DNA of 64,000 nt from assembly GCA_027533395.1 (NCBI GenBank), contig JAPZUF010000010.1, positions 1 through 64,000 on the forward strand. The letters run 5' to 3'. The translations under genes were made by a program, and so were the position numbers. Below are positions 17,440 to 25,515 of the stretch, piece by piece (positions within the stretch are counted from its first letter, which is position 1; every line of letters starts with the position of its first letter). The DNA comes from Cyclobacteriaceae bacterium (GTDB lineage: Bacteria; Bacteroidota; Bacteroidia; Cytophagales; Cyclobacteriaceae). The notes below the pieces were generated by a model, which did no database searches, was not told where the DNA came from, and saw only the letters and a program-made list of their open reading frames with translations.

Positions 17440-19224
17440 TTACAATAGATTTTGTGCTTTGATTTTTAACTTCTTTTTTGTTTTACTTGTCTTGCTTTTG
17501 CTTCCGTTCGCGTACTGCTTCTTTTTTTTCTTTCTATTGATGCCATCTAGTCCTTGGGTTGAAGACTTTTTTCTAAAAGCTCGCATCAACATATAACTAC
17601 CCGTTATCACTCCTCCAGCAATTAAGGCTGTCTTACCTGGATTCTCTTTGACCCATTGCTTAGTCTTTTCAAAGAGCCCAACCTTTTGATCACTTTGCGA
17701 AGTCTGCACCGCATCATCCGCTTTTGTCTGCTCACTTGATACAAGCATACTTCCACTGGAGGTAGCTCGATTTGATATTGCTGACTGATTACTTGCCTTA
17801 AAGTTTGTAGTACCTGTTCTGCTCTCATTGATTCTGTTACTCATTACTTGTGATGAAACATCACTTTGCATTATCGCCTCCTCTTCTTGCGGAATAACCA
17901 TCGGAGCCATTGCAGCAGAGCCAGCATTATCTGTCTCACTCTGAAAAGATGCTTCCTCACCTCCACCTTTGTTAAATAATCCTTTCACTTGCTTAAGTGC
18001 ACCTGCAATAGCTGCCACTGCTGATGAAGCTGCTGCGATGGCTGTGCCACTGGCGATTTCACCTAGACCTTCTATTCCATCGCTATGGATGATGTTGTAC
18101 TCATCTTCATCTGCATATACATCTTCCATTTCCCCAAGACCTTCAAAGCCATTGAGTGGAACTTTTTTATCACTATTGCCTTTGCCACTCAGAATGGCTT
18201 TCTTCAAATTCTCTCTCTTGCCTCCTGCTTGCCAGTAAACTGTTTCAGCTCTGTCTTTTACTGACCTTAGTTTTTTAAGCTCATTCAAATTCATGCCTTT
18301 ACTTTGCGCCTGGGCATCTGTTAAATAAGCATAGCGTAATCGGCCAGCTACATTCATCAAGTTGATTTTCATTGCCAGCAAAAATCCATTGCGAAGTAAA
18401 ATCGTGGCTGGATTCACATAGCGATTCAAAAACCGAATACCATCACCAACCTTATCACCAACTTTTTTTACTGTAGTACCTACTTTCTTCACTGCCTTCT
18501 TTGCAGCACCTCCAATCTTTTTGAAAATGTTACCCATCTGGTCATCGTCATATACTGAAGCGATATCCGCCAGATCTACATTTTCATAATCTTGATAGGT
18601 GAACGCTTCTTCGTTTTCGTCTCCGCTATCAATTCCGTCTAAATAATCCAATCTCATGTCGTAATCTTTACATTCTAAATAAGGCTGCTCATCATCAAAA
18701 CGATCTTTCACACAATCAATTACGATGTAGTAATAACGCTCATCTATATAATCCTCTAAATGACCAGGCTTGGGCACAATCGGATATACATGTTGCCACC
18801 GGGGCACTTCTGGAAATGGTTTCCTGTATTTGGTAATCCTTGCCAGACACGGAATATCAAGTGACCGAAGGACGGAAAGAATAAAAACAGTATAGCAATC
18901 GCAATCCACTCCAGATTTTCTATCGCTCCACGTTCTCCTCGGACTTCTAACCTGTTCTACACCTTCCTTATCTCTTCGGTACTGGATATGCTCATATACA
19001 AAGTGCCAGATGTTAGAGCATGTTTCTTCTAGTGTTCTCCCTTTTAACACCTTGGCAATTTTCTTTGTCTGCCAAAGTGTTTGTGGTAATGCTTTGCGGA
19101 TAAGACTCAGTGTATCTTCTACATCCGCACTTTTTCTGATCACCGTATCCGTTTCACCTGGGGGAGGGAAAAGATGATCGAACTCCTCGCCACTTTTTAA
19201 CTTTCGCTTCTTGTCCGCTACCAT
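17440..19224 (-). CDS. Transglutaminase-like protein with membrane segments
   Basis: 594 residues. The N-terminal 200 match the transglutaminase/peptidase-like fold: SGVDCDCYTVFILSVLRSL with Cys108 followed by Asp, then His145 in WQHVYPIV and Asp170 in YYIVIDCV, giving a Cys-His-Asp triad. The middle has a basic region (GGAAKKAVKKVGTTVKKVGD) and an Ala-rich hydrophobic stretch near residue 390. A TM helix near 553-570 (TALIAGGVITGSYMLMRAF) is followed by a very basic C-terminus. Three copies of a G-L/I-x-G-type motif occur: LNGFEGLGEM, SDGIEGLGEI and GLDGINR. In phages such domains may crosslink or cut peptide bonds in the wall. Substrate unknown; a structural role at the particle vertex is possible. 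Confidence 0.75.
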   Translation of the reverse strand: MVADKKRKLKSGEEFDHLFPPPGETDTVIRKSADVEDTLSLIRKALPQTLWQTKKIAKVLKGRTLEETCSNIWHFVYEHIQYRRDKEGVEQVRSPRRTWSDRKSGVDCDCYTVFILSVLRSLDIPCLARITKYRKPFPEVPRWQHVYPIVPKPGHLEDYIDERYYYIVIDCVKDRFDDEQPYLECKDYDMRLDYLDGIDSGDENEEAFTYQDYENVDLADIASVYDDDQMGNIFKKIGGAAKKAVKKVGTTVKKVGDKVGDGIRFLNRYVNPATILLRNGFLLAMKINLMNVAGRLRYAYLTDAQAQSKGMNLNELKKLRSVKDRAETVYWQAGGKRENLKKAILSGKGNSDKKVPLNGFEGLGEMEDVYADEDEYNIIHSDGIEGLGEIASGTAIAAASSAVAAIAGALKQVKGLFNKGGGEEASFQSETDNAGSAAMAPMVIPQEEEAIMQSDVSSQVMSNRINESRTGTTNFKASNQSAISNRATSSGSMLVSSEQTKADDAVQTSQSDQKVGLFEKTKQWVKENPGKTALIAGGVITGSYMLMRAFRKKSSTQGLDGINRKKKKKQYANGSKSKTSKTKKKLKIKAQNLL

Positions 19225-19233
19225 CTTTCTCTA

Positions 19234-19719
19234 TTAAGCTTGTTTTCCTCCTCCCAGTGAAATCATTTCCTGTTTGCTATAAGGCAAACTATCATTGATC
19301 GTTGTTACCGTATGCAATACCATGTTGAGCTTTCCGCTTTCTCTATAAGCTTTTAAAAGTGTGGGTACAGTAGTAGCCAAATTCAAAAAGCTTAAAGAGA
19401 TTTTGATCGGGTCGAGATTCACTTCACTGAACTTACTTAGTGTGATGTTTGAATCTTTCACTTGTGATGATGCCAGTGTTTTATCGTCATAAATCAGTTT
19501 TACAAAAGGATGCTTCACTTCTATACTTCCTCCACTTGGATTTTTTAATTTAACATGAATTGAAAGTTCAATACCTGTTAAACTAACCTTATGAATGAAA
19601 GCCTTCGCTTCTGATTCTAATTCTGTTGATAGTCGATTGAGTTTTAAAAAATAGCTACCACCGAAATAAAATGCCGCTAGCGCACCAGCACCAAGCAACC
19701 AATGCCTAGTCTTTAGCAT
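19234..19719 (-). CDS. LEA-type-2-like membrane-anchored protein
   Basis: 161 residues. An N-terminal TM (residues 6-22, HWLLGAGALAAFYFGGSYF) is followed by a beta sandwich of the LEA14/WHy type: GIELSIHVKLKNPSGGSIEV, KHPFVKLIYDDKTLASSQVK, VNLDPIKISLSFLNLATTVP. The order 'strand, V-x-L-K-N-P-S, strand, K-H-P-F-V' is the recognisable LEA_2 pattern. It overlaps the preceding gene by 14 bases and is followed by the transglutaminase-like gene after 9 bases. It probably faces the periplasm or particle exterior. The role of LEA-like domains in this setting is unknown to me. Confidence 0.75.
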   Translation of the reverse strand: MLKTRHWLLGAGALAAFYFGGSYFLKLNRLSTELESEAKAFIHKVSLTGIELSIHVKLKNPSGGSIEVKHPFVKLIYDDKTLASSQVKDSNITLSKFSEVNLDPIKISLSFLNLATTVPTLLKAYRESGKLNMVLHTVTTINDSLPYSKQEMISLGGGKQA

Positions 19720-19984
19720 TTCTTTTTCTTCTTGCGAGCTTTAACTTCTTCACCTTCTTAAGGCTTGCAAAATCTTGCACCTTGTCTTTGTGCTTTTGCC
19801 ATAACGGACTCAGTATATCACCAAGCACTTTAAAGCCAAGACAAATAATACCACCTACAATTGCTTGCAACGTGTAGTCGAGCAAAAACAAAAGTTTTAC
19901 GTTTGCCAGTAAGTTGAAAACTGCCCCGAATAGAAAGGCAATACCGTTGCCTATCCCATCATTCTGATTTATCGCTGTATTCAT
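19706..19984 (-). CDS. First gene of the virion-like operon, small membrane protein
   Basis: 92 residues with one or two hydrophobic segments (residues 14-28 IAFLFGAVFNLLANV; 31-55 LFLLDYTLQAIVGGIICLGF) and a very basic C-terminus (KVKKLKLARRKRNAKD). The topology, short hydrophobic hairpin plus basic tail, resembles pinholins or small virion membrane proteins. The 161-aa gene begins inside it. The operon promoter must lie in the 450 bases upstream. Confidence 0.65.
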   Translation of the reverse strand: MNTAINQNDGIGNGIAFLFGAVFNLLANVKLLFLLDYTLQAIVGGIICLGFKVLGDILSPLWQKHKDKVQDFASLKKVKKLKLARRKRNAKD

Positions 19985-20436
19985 AGGTCAAAGATGCAGC
20001 GACCATATAGCGTGGGTTAAGCTTTATGCGATTTGATGAAAGAGTGTTTGAATTTATGTAGGTAATTAAAACCTAATGAAGAATTGTAAACGATTTTGTA
20101 GGAATGTTCCGCGTGGAATAGATAAGGATTCTACAGTTACTTTAAAAAGAATTGGATTTAGGTAGTGTGAGTACCTATATTCAGGAAATTTTAATCAATT
20201 GGATCTGGCTATCGCCTGATATTTTGAATTGATTTATTAGGTTATAATCTGAACCTCCTGTAGTGTGCACCACTGATAGATACGTTCTTCTAAGCCCTTG
20301 TTGGTATTGCGTGCGGTGCTTGAGCTAGATCACAAACAAGGATGTATTATATATTGAACTTTATCCATAACGCAGCCTACAATTAATACCAATACAATTG
20401 CTGTCTGTGTACAATCGCTAAACTCGTTCACCCTCG
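19985..20436. other. 452-base noncoding gap, possible remnant of a degenerate repeat
   Basis: I see no intact gene. It must include the promoter of the leftward virion-like operon. Reading leftward, the stretch 20250-20320 could encode ARNTNKGLEERIYQWCTLQE followed by a stop, with no start codon or conserved upstream frame, so it may be a decayed repeat or gene fragment. GC content looks higher between 20230 and 20330 than in the flanks. Confidence 0.45.
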
Positions 20437-20739
20437 TTACAAATGAGTGAAATTGGGGGCGTTTTGCAAGACAAAATCCAGCATTACTCTAATTTCTTCT
20501 GCCATCTCACTATTCACAACTTTCAGTAATTGCATTACACTAGCAATTGTATTCATCATTCCGTAATTGAAAACATTAAATTTTTGACTAAAAAAATCCT
20601 GAATTAATGTTTCGACTATTCCACCATGAATTATATTGTATTTATAACTCAAATCTTTTTCTTTTGATTTACAGTCTTTCTGCTCCTTAGTTTCTGAATT
20701 CTTGTTTTTGTAACAATCATAATAAAGACACTTTCCCAA
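20437..20739 (-). CDS. Small protein downstream of mcrC, unknown
   Basis: 100 residues. The N-terminus has Cys residues (MGKCLYYDCYKNKNSETKEQ) and the remainder is helical and hydrophobic-patterned (MMNTIASVMQLLKVVNSEMA, EEIRVMLDFVLQNAP). It follows mcrC by 40 bases on the same strand and ends just before a noncoding gap. Small unknown genes at the ends of restriction operons are often regulators or accessory effectors, but nothing here shows it. Base composition resembles the mcrBC genes. It may also be an independent toxin-like or unrelated gene. Confidence 0.55.
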   Translation of the reverse strand: MGKCLYYDCYKNKNSETKEQKDCKSKEKDLSYKYNIIHGGIVETLIQDFFSQKFNVFNYGMMNTIASVMQLLKVVNSEMAEEIRVMLDFVLQNAPNFTHL

Positions 20740-20778
20740 TTTTGTATGTGAACCACGTTGAGTGCCTGTCGCAATTTT

Positions 20779-22089
20779 TTATTTCAGTAAATTTTCAAAG
20801 TGTTCTTTAAGTTTATCGGTTAAATGCGAGAAGTTTTGAAGTGACCAAAAAGGAATTTCTATAGCCGTTACTTTGATCAGCACTCCGTTTTCAAAACCTG
20901 AAGGAATGTAAAATATTGTAGGCTCTTTTCTTTCTTCACTAAGATTCGGATAAATGAGAATCACTTCTGTACAACCCCTCCTATACGCATAGCTCACTAC
21001 CTGGTAAAGATCAGATTGGGATACACCTTGTTTATTGCTATCAGTATAATCGCGGATTTTATACTTTGTGTCGATGATAATTTTTCTTTCCAACCCCTTC
21101 TTAGAAGTAAGAAAGACATCATGCTGCATCTGAAAGACATTGTAAGGATTTGTCACGAGATAAGCATCTGATTTTTGGTATTCGATGTGCCACTTTTTAT
21201 CAAAGTGGGTTTGTAAAAATCCAGCTACAAAATCTTCAAAGATATATTCCATTGGAAACAACAGGCACCATTGCGATAGATCATATTCGTTATTAGAATA
21301 CATTTTTTGCTCCACAATGTTTTTACAAATATTCATGATCGATTTGTAATCTTCGTAGAATGCATTAAGTGAGACCGCATTGATGTCATGGACAGTACAG
21401 GGAGTATCTTCGACTTCGTCCAGCACGAATAGCGTTTCTTGTAGTAACCTTTGGTTCTCCGCCATTCTGGTTTGAGTAAGAAGTAAGCGCGTGCAATACT
21501 TAATAATTCGATTTACGCTATTATCGAAAACAAAGGGTTCGTAGTCACATTCGAGTTTGTGGAAGTTACCTTTACTTACACCCTGATTAATGTAACGGGT
21601 GAAGTTTATGCTTCCTCTGGGTGTTGTCAAGGCTTCTTCCTTCATTTGATACTGCATCAGCGGTCGTTCAGATACAGTCTCTAAAAACTGTGAAGCTATC
21701 AAGTGTATGATTAGCTCTGGAAATTTGTCAATATCGTTGGCTAGTAAGAAACTTTTTGTAAAAGGAAATTTCCATTTACTGCAATAGTCCAACCAATAAA
21801 AGATATGACGCAGCATCAAGACTTTATTGGCATCAGGATTATTTTTGAATACTTTAGGATAGATTTCTATAAGTTCTTTTCCATTTTGGATAAAACCAAC
21901 GTAGTTATTCGCGCGAATCTGATCATCATCAAATTGAAGAAAAGGCTGATAGTGATTATCAATGACTTCGTTTTCATCCTTTTCTACTCGTTCAACAATT
22001 CGATTTTGCCAGATGTTTAGAAGAAATGCTTTGAGTTCTATCTTATTAGAAGTTTTTATCCATTGTCCATATTCAAACAATAAACTCAT
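20779..22089 (-). CDS. mcrC: McrC, nuclease subunit of McrBC modification-dependent restriction
   Basis: 436 residues, usual length. The N-terminal region (FLQFDDDQIRANNYVGFIQN, ELIEIYPKVF) and the middle (RGSINFTRYINQGVSKGNFH) match McrC. The PD-(D/E)xK core is near residues 325-350, where the string ends in IIIDTKYK (Asp-x-Lys), preceded by HDVFLTSKKGL. McrC cleaves DNA when its partner McrB binds methylated sites. Its start overlaps the mcrB stop by 4 bases (ATGA), proving coupled translation. It is the sixth gene of a long minus-strand defence run. Confidence 0.93.
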   Translation of the reverse strand: MSLLFEYGQWIKTSNKIELKAFLLNIWQNRIVERVEKDENEVIDNHYQPFLQFDDDQIRANNYVGFIQNGKELIEIYPKVFKNNPDANKVLMLRHIFYWLDYCSKWKFPFTKSFLLANDIDKFPELIIHLIASQFLETVSERPLMQYQMKEEALTTPRGSINFTRYINQGVSKGNFHKLECDYEPFVFDNSVNRIIKYCTRLLLTQTRMAENQRLLQETLFVLDEVEDTPCTVHDINAVSLNAFYEDYKSIMNICKNIVEQKMYSNNEYDLSQWCLLFPMEYIFEDFVAGFLQTHFDKKWHIEYQKSDAYLVTNPYNVFQMQHDVFLTSKKGLERKIIIDTKYKIRDYTDSNKQGVSQSDLYQVVSYAYRRGCTEVILIYPNLSEERKEPTIFYIPSGFENGVLIKVTAIEIPFWSLQNFSHLTDKLKEHFENLLK

Positions 22090-24476
22090 TTTAAGCTTGG
22101 TTTAACTTCCCAGGTGTATGTTGAAGTATTATAAGTTAACTCCCAGGCGGTTGACTTGAAACAATCAATTACCAAATTGATTTTTCCTGAAAAGTATTCC
22201 ATGAGTAGAGGAATAACTTTCTTTGTAAGGATATCAGGGATGCTACTCTCATTCATGAAATAGGCATGACCAATTAGGTAATCGGCAGATTTTTTTTGCT
22301 CATATACAGCTTGATTAATTTGAATCAAGAGTTCCGCTTTGTCATCATCTTTTATTGCCTTAGCATCCGGATACATTCCTTCAAATTCAAATCGTCTTCT
22401 TAAGGCAATGTCTATGAGGGCAATAGATTTGTCAGCAGTATTCATGGTGCCTATAATATAGAGGTTAGGGGGCACACCAAAATCAGAGTCACCATTTGGT
22501 AATCTTACACGTAGCTCATTACTACTTCCGATTCTTTTGTCTTCCTCTATGAGTGTAATAAGTTCGCCAAATACTTTCGAAATATTTGCTCGATTAATTT
22601 CATCAATAACTATTACATAATTTTTAAGATCAGTCTTGGTAGCAGTTCTCCTTCTATTCTTTTTTAAATATTCAATTATCGGACCGTAGTGTGCAGATAA
22701 ACCAGAAATCATTTCTCTTCCAAACTGACTAATTTCAATAATGGTTGAAATGCTCAAGGTATGCTTTTCACTATTATTTGATTTCCGCAGGTATATAGTA
22801 TTATCACTATAGTCAAACAACCAAAATGGTTTTCCGGTTACTGTTTTAAATTCCAGTGGATGATCCTCTGTAATTTTTTCGAGCATCTCTTTGATATCCT
22901 CCTCAATTGGCCGAAAGGAATCTTCTGATTTACTTGCTTCATAATTTAATCGAGCCTCCTGACAGATTTTGTAAAAAACTCCAGGTTGAGTTTTAAATCT
23001 TAACTCTGTACTAGTTACATCGGGTTTGATACCAGAGATAAAATCTTCGTAGGTGTAATTCTGATGAAAAGTTACAAACTCAATCTGTCCTTCCTTTCTC
23101 AGTAAATCAAATAATTTTTTGTTTGTAGTATGCTCACCAGTGTACTGATCTGGTTTTGCTATCTGAACTGCACGGTCTATACTATTGTAGGTTTTACCTG
23201 TGCCGGGTGGGCCATATAAAATGATATTGAGACTTGTTGGCTTTTTCGCATTTGAAGTTGAAGGCATGTTGGTGAGTTTGAATACGTTTTTCAGAATGTC
23301 TATTGCAAAACTATTCTCTAAGTAAGTTACCGTCTTTATTGGTAGCCGATTGTCAGGTTGATACGGTTTATTGACAAGATCAACCAGCCAGTCTACCTCA
23401 CGTAAAGCATTATATTCTTCGTCATCATCGAGGACAATTTCTGATGTTATCACACCTATCCCGATAATGTTAGAAACTCCAGACACTGCGAAAATGATAT
23501 CGCCAGCTTTCATCTCTTTCAGAAATGAAAGGATACTTATTTTATTATTTGTCTGTTTCGTATCTTCTTTTTCCTTTGGATAATGCTCTTTTAATATTCT
23601 TAGTATGAATTCATCAGAAAAATTATTGGACGCATAAATATCATCAATTACTTTCCGCCACCCAATTCTAATATTTCCTTCTTTAAGGGCATCTTTCCAC
23701 AGAAATCCCTTCTCACCTGGCTTCATTAGCCAGGAATGAACTTCTCCGTCACTCAACCGCTTTATCAACTTTTCAAGTGAATATTTTGATAAAATCTCTG
23801 CTCTATAGTTGTCTTTTAGAATTCGATCCGAATGTTTTTTGTAAAAATCCAAAATGCTTTCATAGTAGCTCTCATTCAATTCAATTTCTTGCCTTTCGAT
23901 AAAGTTGTTGTTTCTTCGATCATACAATGCACACGACACCTTTCCATTCTGAATGGAAAAGAATAATTGCATGGCTGTTTTCTGATTGGGGTAAGAATTA
24001 TTGTAGATAGCAAACCAGGCATGTGTATCTCCTGTGTTCCTGCTACCATCAAAACCATTTATTTTTATTTCTGTTGACTCCTTGAGTTGCAAATCAACTT
24101 GAAGTTGTGATGCGAGTTCATACAGAAAGTCATACACCTCATCATTATTCTTATTTGTAACAAATGGATAAAGGATTGAAAAGAGGTTTTTATAAACCGT
24201 GAAACGGGTTGGGTTTTCCCTTTTTCCTTTTTGGAATAGATTTTCAATTTCAAGGCGATTAATCGGACTCGAAATGAATTGTTCGCCAACTTTCTTGCGC
24301 AGGCTCAACACAACTCCTTCACTTTCTTTGTATTTCTCGAAAAGATCCTTCTTTGTATTCACATCAAGAGCATCTAAGAAATTGAACAAAGAATCGTTAT
24401 TTTGATGGACTTCAAAAATAGTTTTTGAAAACTCTGCTATTTCTTTTAGTCGTTTTAAGCTATTAATAATTTCCAT
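22086..24476 (-). CDS. mcrB: McrB, GTP-dependent AAA+ motor of McrBC
   Basis: 796 residues. The N-terminal DUF3578/MrcB-like domain (residues about 10-230, KTAMQLFFSIQNGKVSCALY) and an EVE/PUA-like reader (about 240-390, LMKPGEKGFLWKDAL ... GDIIFAVSGVSNIIGIGVI) precede the AAA+ domain: Walker A GPPGTGKT near residue 420, Walker B VIVIDEINRANISKVFGE, and the McrB-type NTAD signature TMNTADKSIALIDIALRRRF. The reader domain recognises modified cytosine; the motor hydrolyses GTP and activates McrC. The gap to the upstream HNH gene is 52 bases, the largest within this run, so McrBC may have its own promoter. Confidence 0.93.
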   Translation of the reverse strand: MEIINSLKRLKEIAEFSKTIFEVHQNNDSLFNFLDALDVNTKKDLFEKYKESEGVVLSLRKKVGEQFISSPINRLEIENLFQKGKRENPTRFTVYKNLFSILYPFVTNKNNDEVYDFLYELASQLQVDLQLKESTEIKINGFDGSRNTGDTHAWFAIYNNSYPNQKTAMQLFFSIQNGKVSCALYDRRNNNFIERQEIELNESYYESILDFYKKHSDRILKDNYRAEILSKYSLEKLIKRLSDGEVHSWLMKPGEKGFLWKDALKEGNIRIGWRKVIDDIYASNNFSDEFILRILKEHYPKEKEDTKQTNNKISILSFLKEMKAGDIIFAVSGVSNIIGIGVITSEIVLDDDEEYNALREVDWLVDLVNKPYQPDNRLPIKTVTYLENSFAIDILKNVFKLTNMPSTSNAKKPTSLNIILYGPPGTGKTYNSIDRAVQIAKPDQYTGEHTTNKKLFDLLRKEGQIEFVTFHQNYTYEDFISGIKPDVTSTELRFKTQPGVFYKICQEARLNYEASKSEDSFRPIEEDIKEMLEKITEDHPLEFKTVTGKPFWLFDYSDNTIYLRKSNNSEKHTLSISTIIEISQFGREMISGLSAHYGPIIEYLKKNRRRTATKTDLKNYVIVIDEINRANISKVFGELITLIEEDKRIGSSNELRVRLPNGDSDFGVPPNLYIIGTMNTADKSIALIDIALRRRFEFEGMYPDAKAIKDDDKAELLIQINQAVYEQKKSADYLIGHAYFMNESSIPDILTKKVIPLLMEYFSGKINLVIDCFKSTAWELTYNTSTYTWEVKPSLK

Positions 24477-24528
24477 TTGGGGCGCCTAATAGTTTTAATT
24501 TAAAGCTGAGGAGAGAAAATACGTCCTT

Positions 24529-25515
24529 CTATTTCTTTTCGATCAATCCGAGTTGTTTTGCAATATCCTGTGTAAACTTAGCGAGAGGTCTTTTTAATAT
24601 ATCTCCTTCCAGATGATAGTTGCCTAATAAGTATCGGTAAAAAGTAGACTCATCCTTAAACAGACCTTTTATTTTAAAAAGCTCTTGTCTTTTCGTTTCT
24701 GGATACATGATTGCTTTCATCAAGATTTCTTCAGCAAAGTCTTTATGATTTTCATAAATGTCATCCAAATGAAAAGCTCTTTTATGATTGTTGATCAAAG
24801 TAGTGTGACTTGATGAAATGGATTCCAATTTTATTTTAATTAATTTCTGATCAACGTCTTTAAGTATCAATTTTTCAAGAACAGATTTATTATCAAGTGA
24901 AAATTCACACTTGTCTGCTAGTGAGGAGTAGTAAGGATGATAATTATCATTGAGATTTGTTGGATTACTTGATTTAGAAAGATTACAATCGGCACAGGCA
25001 GGTATCAAGTTATACATTGAAATACTTAAATAAGGATAGTCAGTCTTTGCAAAGAAATGATCAAATTGAAACCTTGCTTTTTTAGCGCTTCCATTCTCTC
25101 GTGTCGTTAGCGTAAACTGGGAATTACAATATGGGCATGTTTTAATATTCAACTTGTCAGCGTACCAGACCCCTTTAATTAAATCAGACCTGAATGACTT
25201 GTAACCAAAATAATCAAATAAAGTGTCTTTGAATTTTCGTGTTGAAGATGGTTTAATAAGATAATTCATCGCAGCATCCCAGCCTTGTCCATGAAAATGT
25301 TGGATTATTGATTCTAATTTGTCAGGTGTAGCTTTAATAATATTGTCGAATTCAGAGATGCAATAGTCCAATATTTGTTTTTGTAGACCTTTAAACTTTT
25401 TCCTGCCTTTTTCGAGCCTTTCAAGAGGCGTTGTCGGATCATCACCTCGTAGTTTTACCTGCGCGAGAAATCCTTCTTCAAGTCCAGTCAGTAAGTATTG
25501 ATCAATTCTTATCAT
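24529..25515 (-). CDS. HNH endonuclease partner of the AAA ATPase (Septu PtuB-like)
   Basis: 328 residues. A canonical HNH/zinc pattern lies around residues 125-185: TCPYCNSQFTLT (Cys-x2-Cys), FQFDHFFAKTDYPYLS (Asp-His), YNLIPACADCNLSKSS (Asn, Cys-x2-Cys). It starts inside the end of the ATPase gene (14-base overlap). ATPase + HNH pairs of this architecture define Septu (PtuA/PtuB) and the effector pair of type I-A retrons; no reverse transcriptase or ncRNA is nearby, so Septu-like is the better match. It probably cuts DNA or RNA when the ATPase senses infection. Whether it belongs to canonical Septu or to an R-M-linked variant needs family searches. Confidence 0.85.
   Translation of the reverse strand: MIRIDQYLLTGLEEGFLAQVKLRGDDPTTPLERLEKGRKKFKGLQKQILDYCISEFDNIIKATPDKLESIIQHFHGQGWDAAMNYLIKPSSTRKFKDTLFDYFGYKSFRSDLIKGVWYADKLNIKTCPYCNSQFTLTTRENGSAKKARFQFDHFFAKTDYPYLSISMYNLIPACADCNLSKSSNPTNLNDNYHPYYSSLADKCEFSLDNKSVLEKLILKDVDQKLIKIKLESISSSHTTLINNHKRAFHLDDIYENHKDFAEEILMKAIMYPETKRQELFKIKGLFKDESTFYRYLLGNYHLEGDILKRPLAKFTQDIAKQLGLIEKK

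Noticed and set aside
8932-19984. Tailed prophage
   Set aside because: No large terminase, portal, tape measure or HK97-like protein is recognisable. The fiber-like and muramidase genes alone do not prove a tailed phage.
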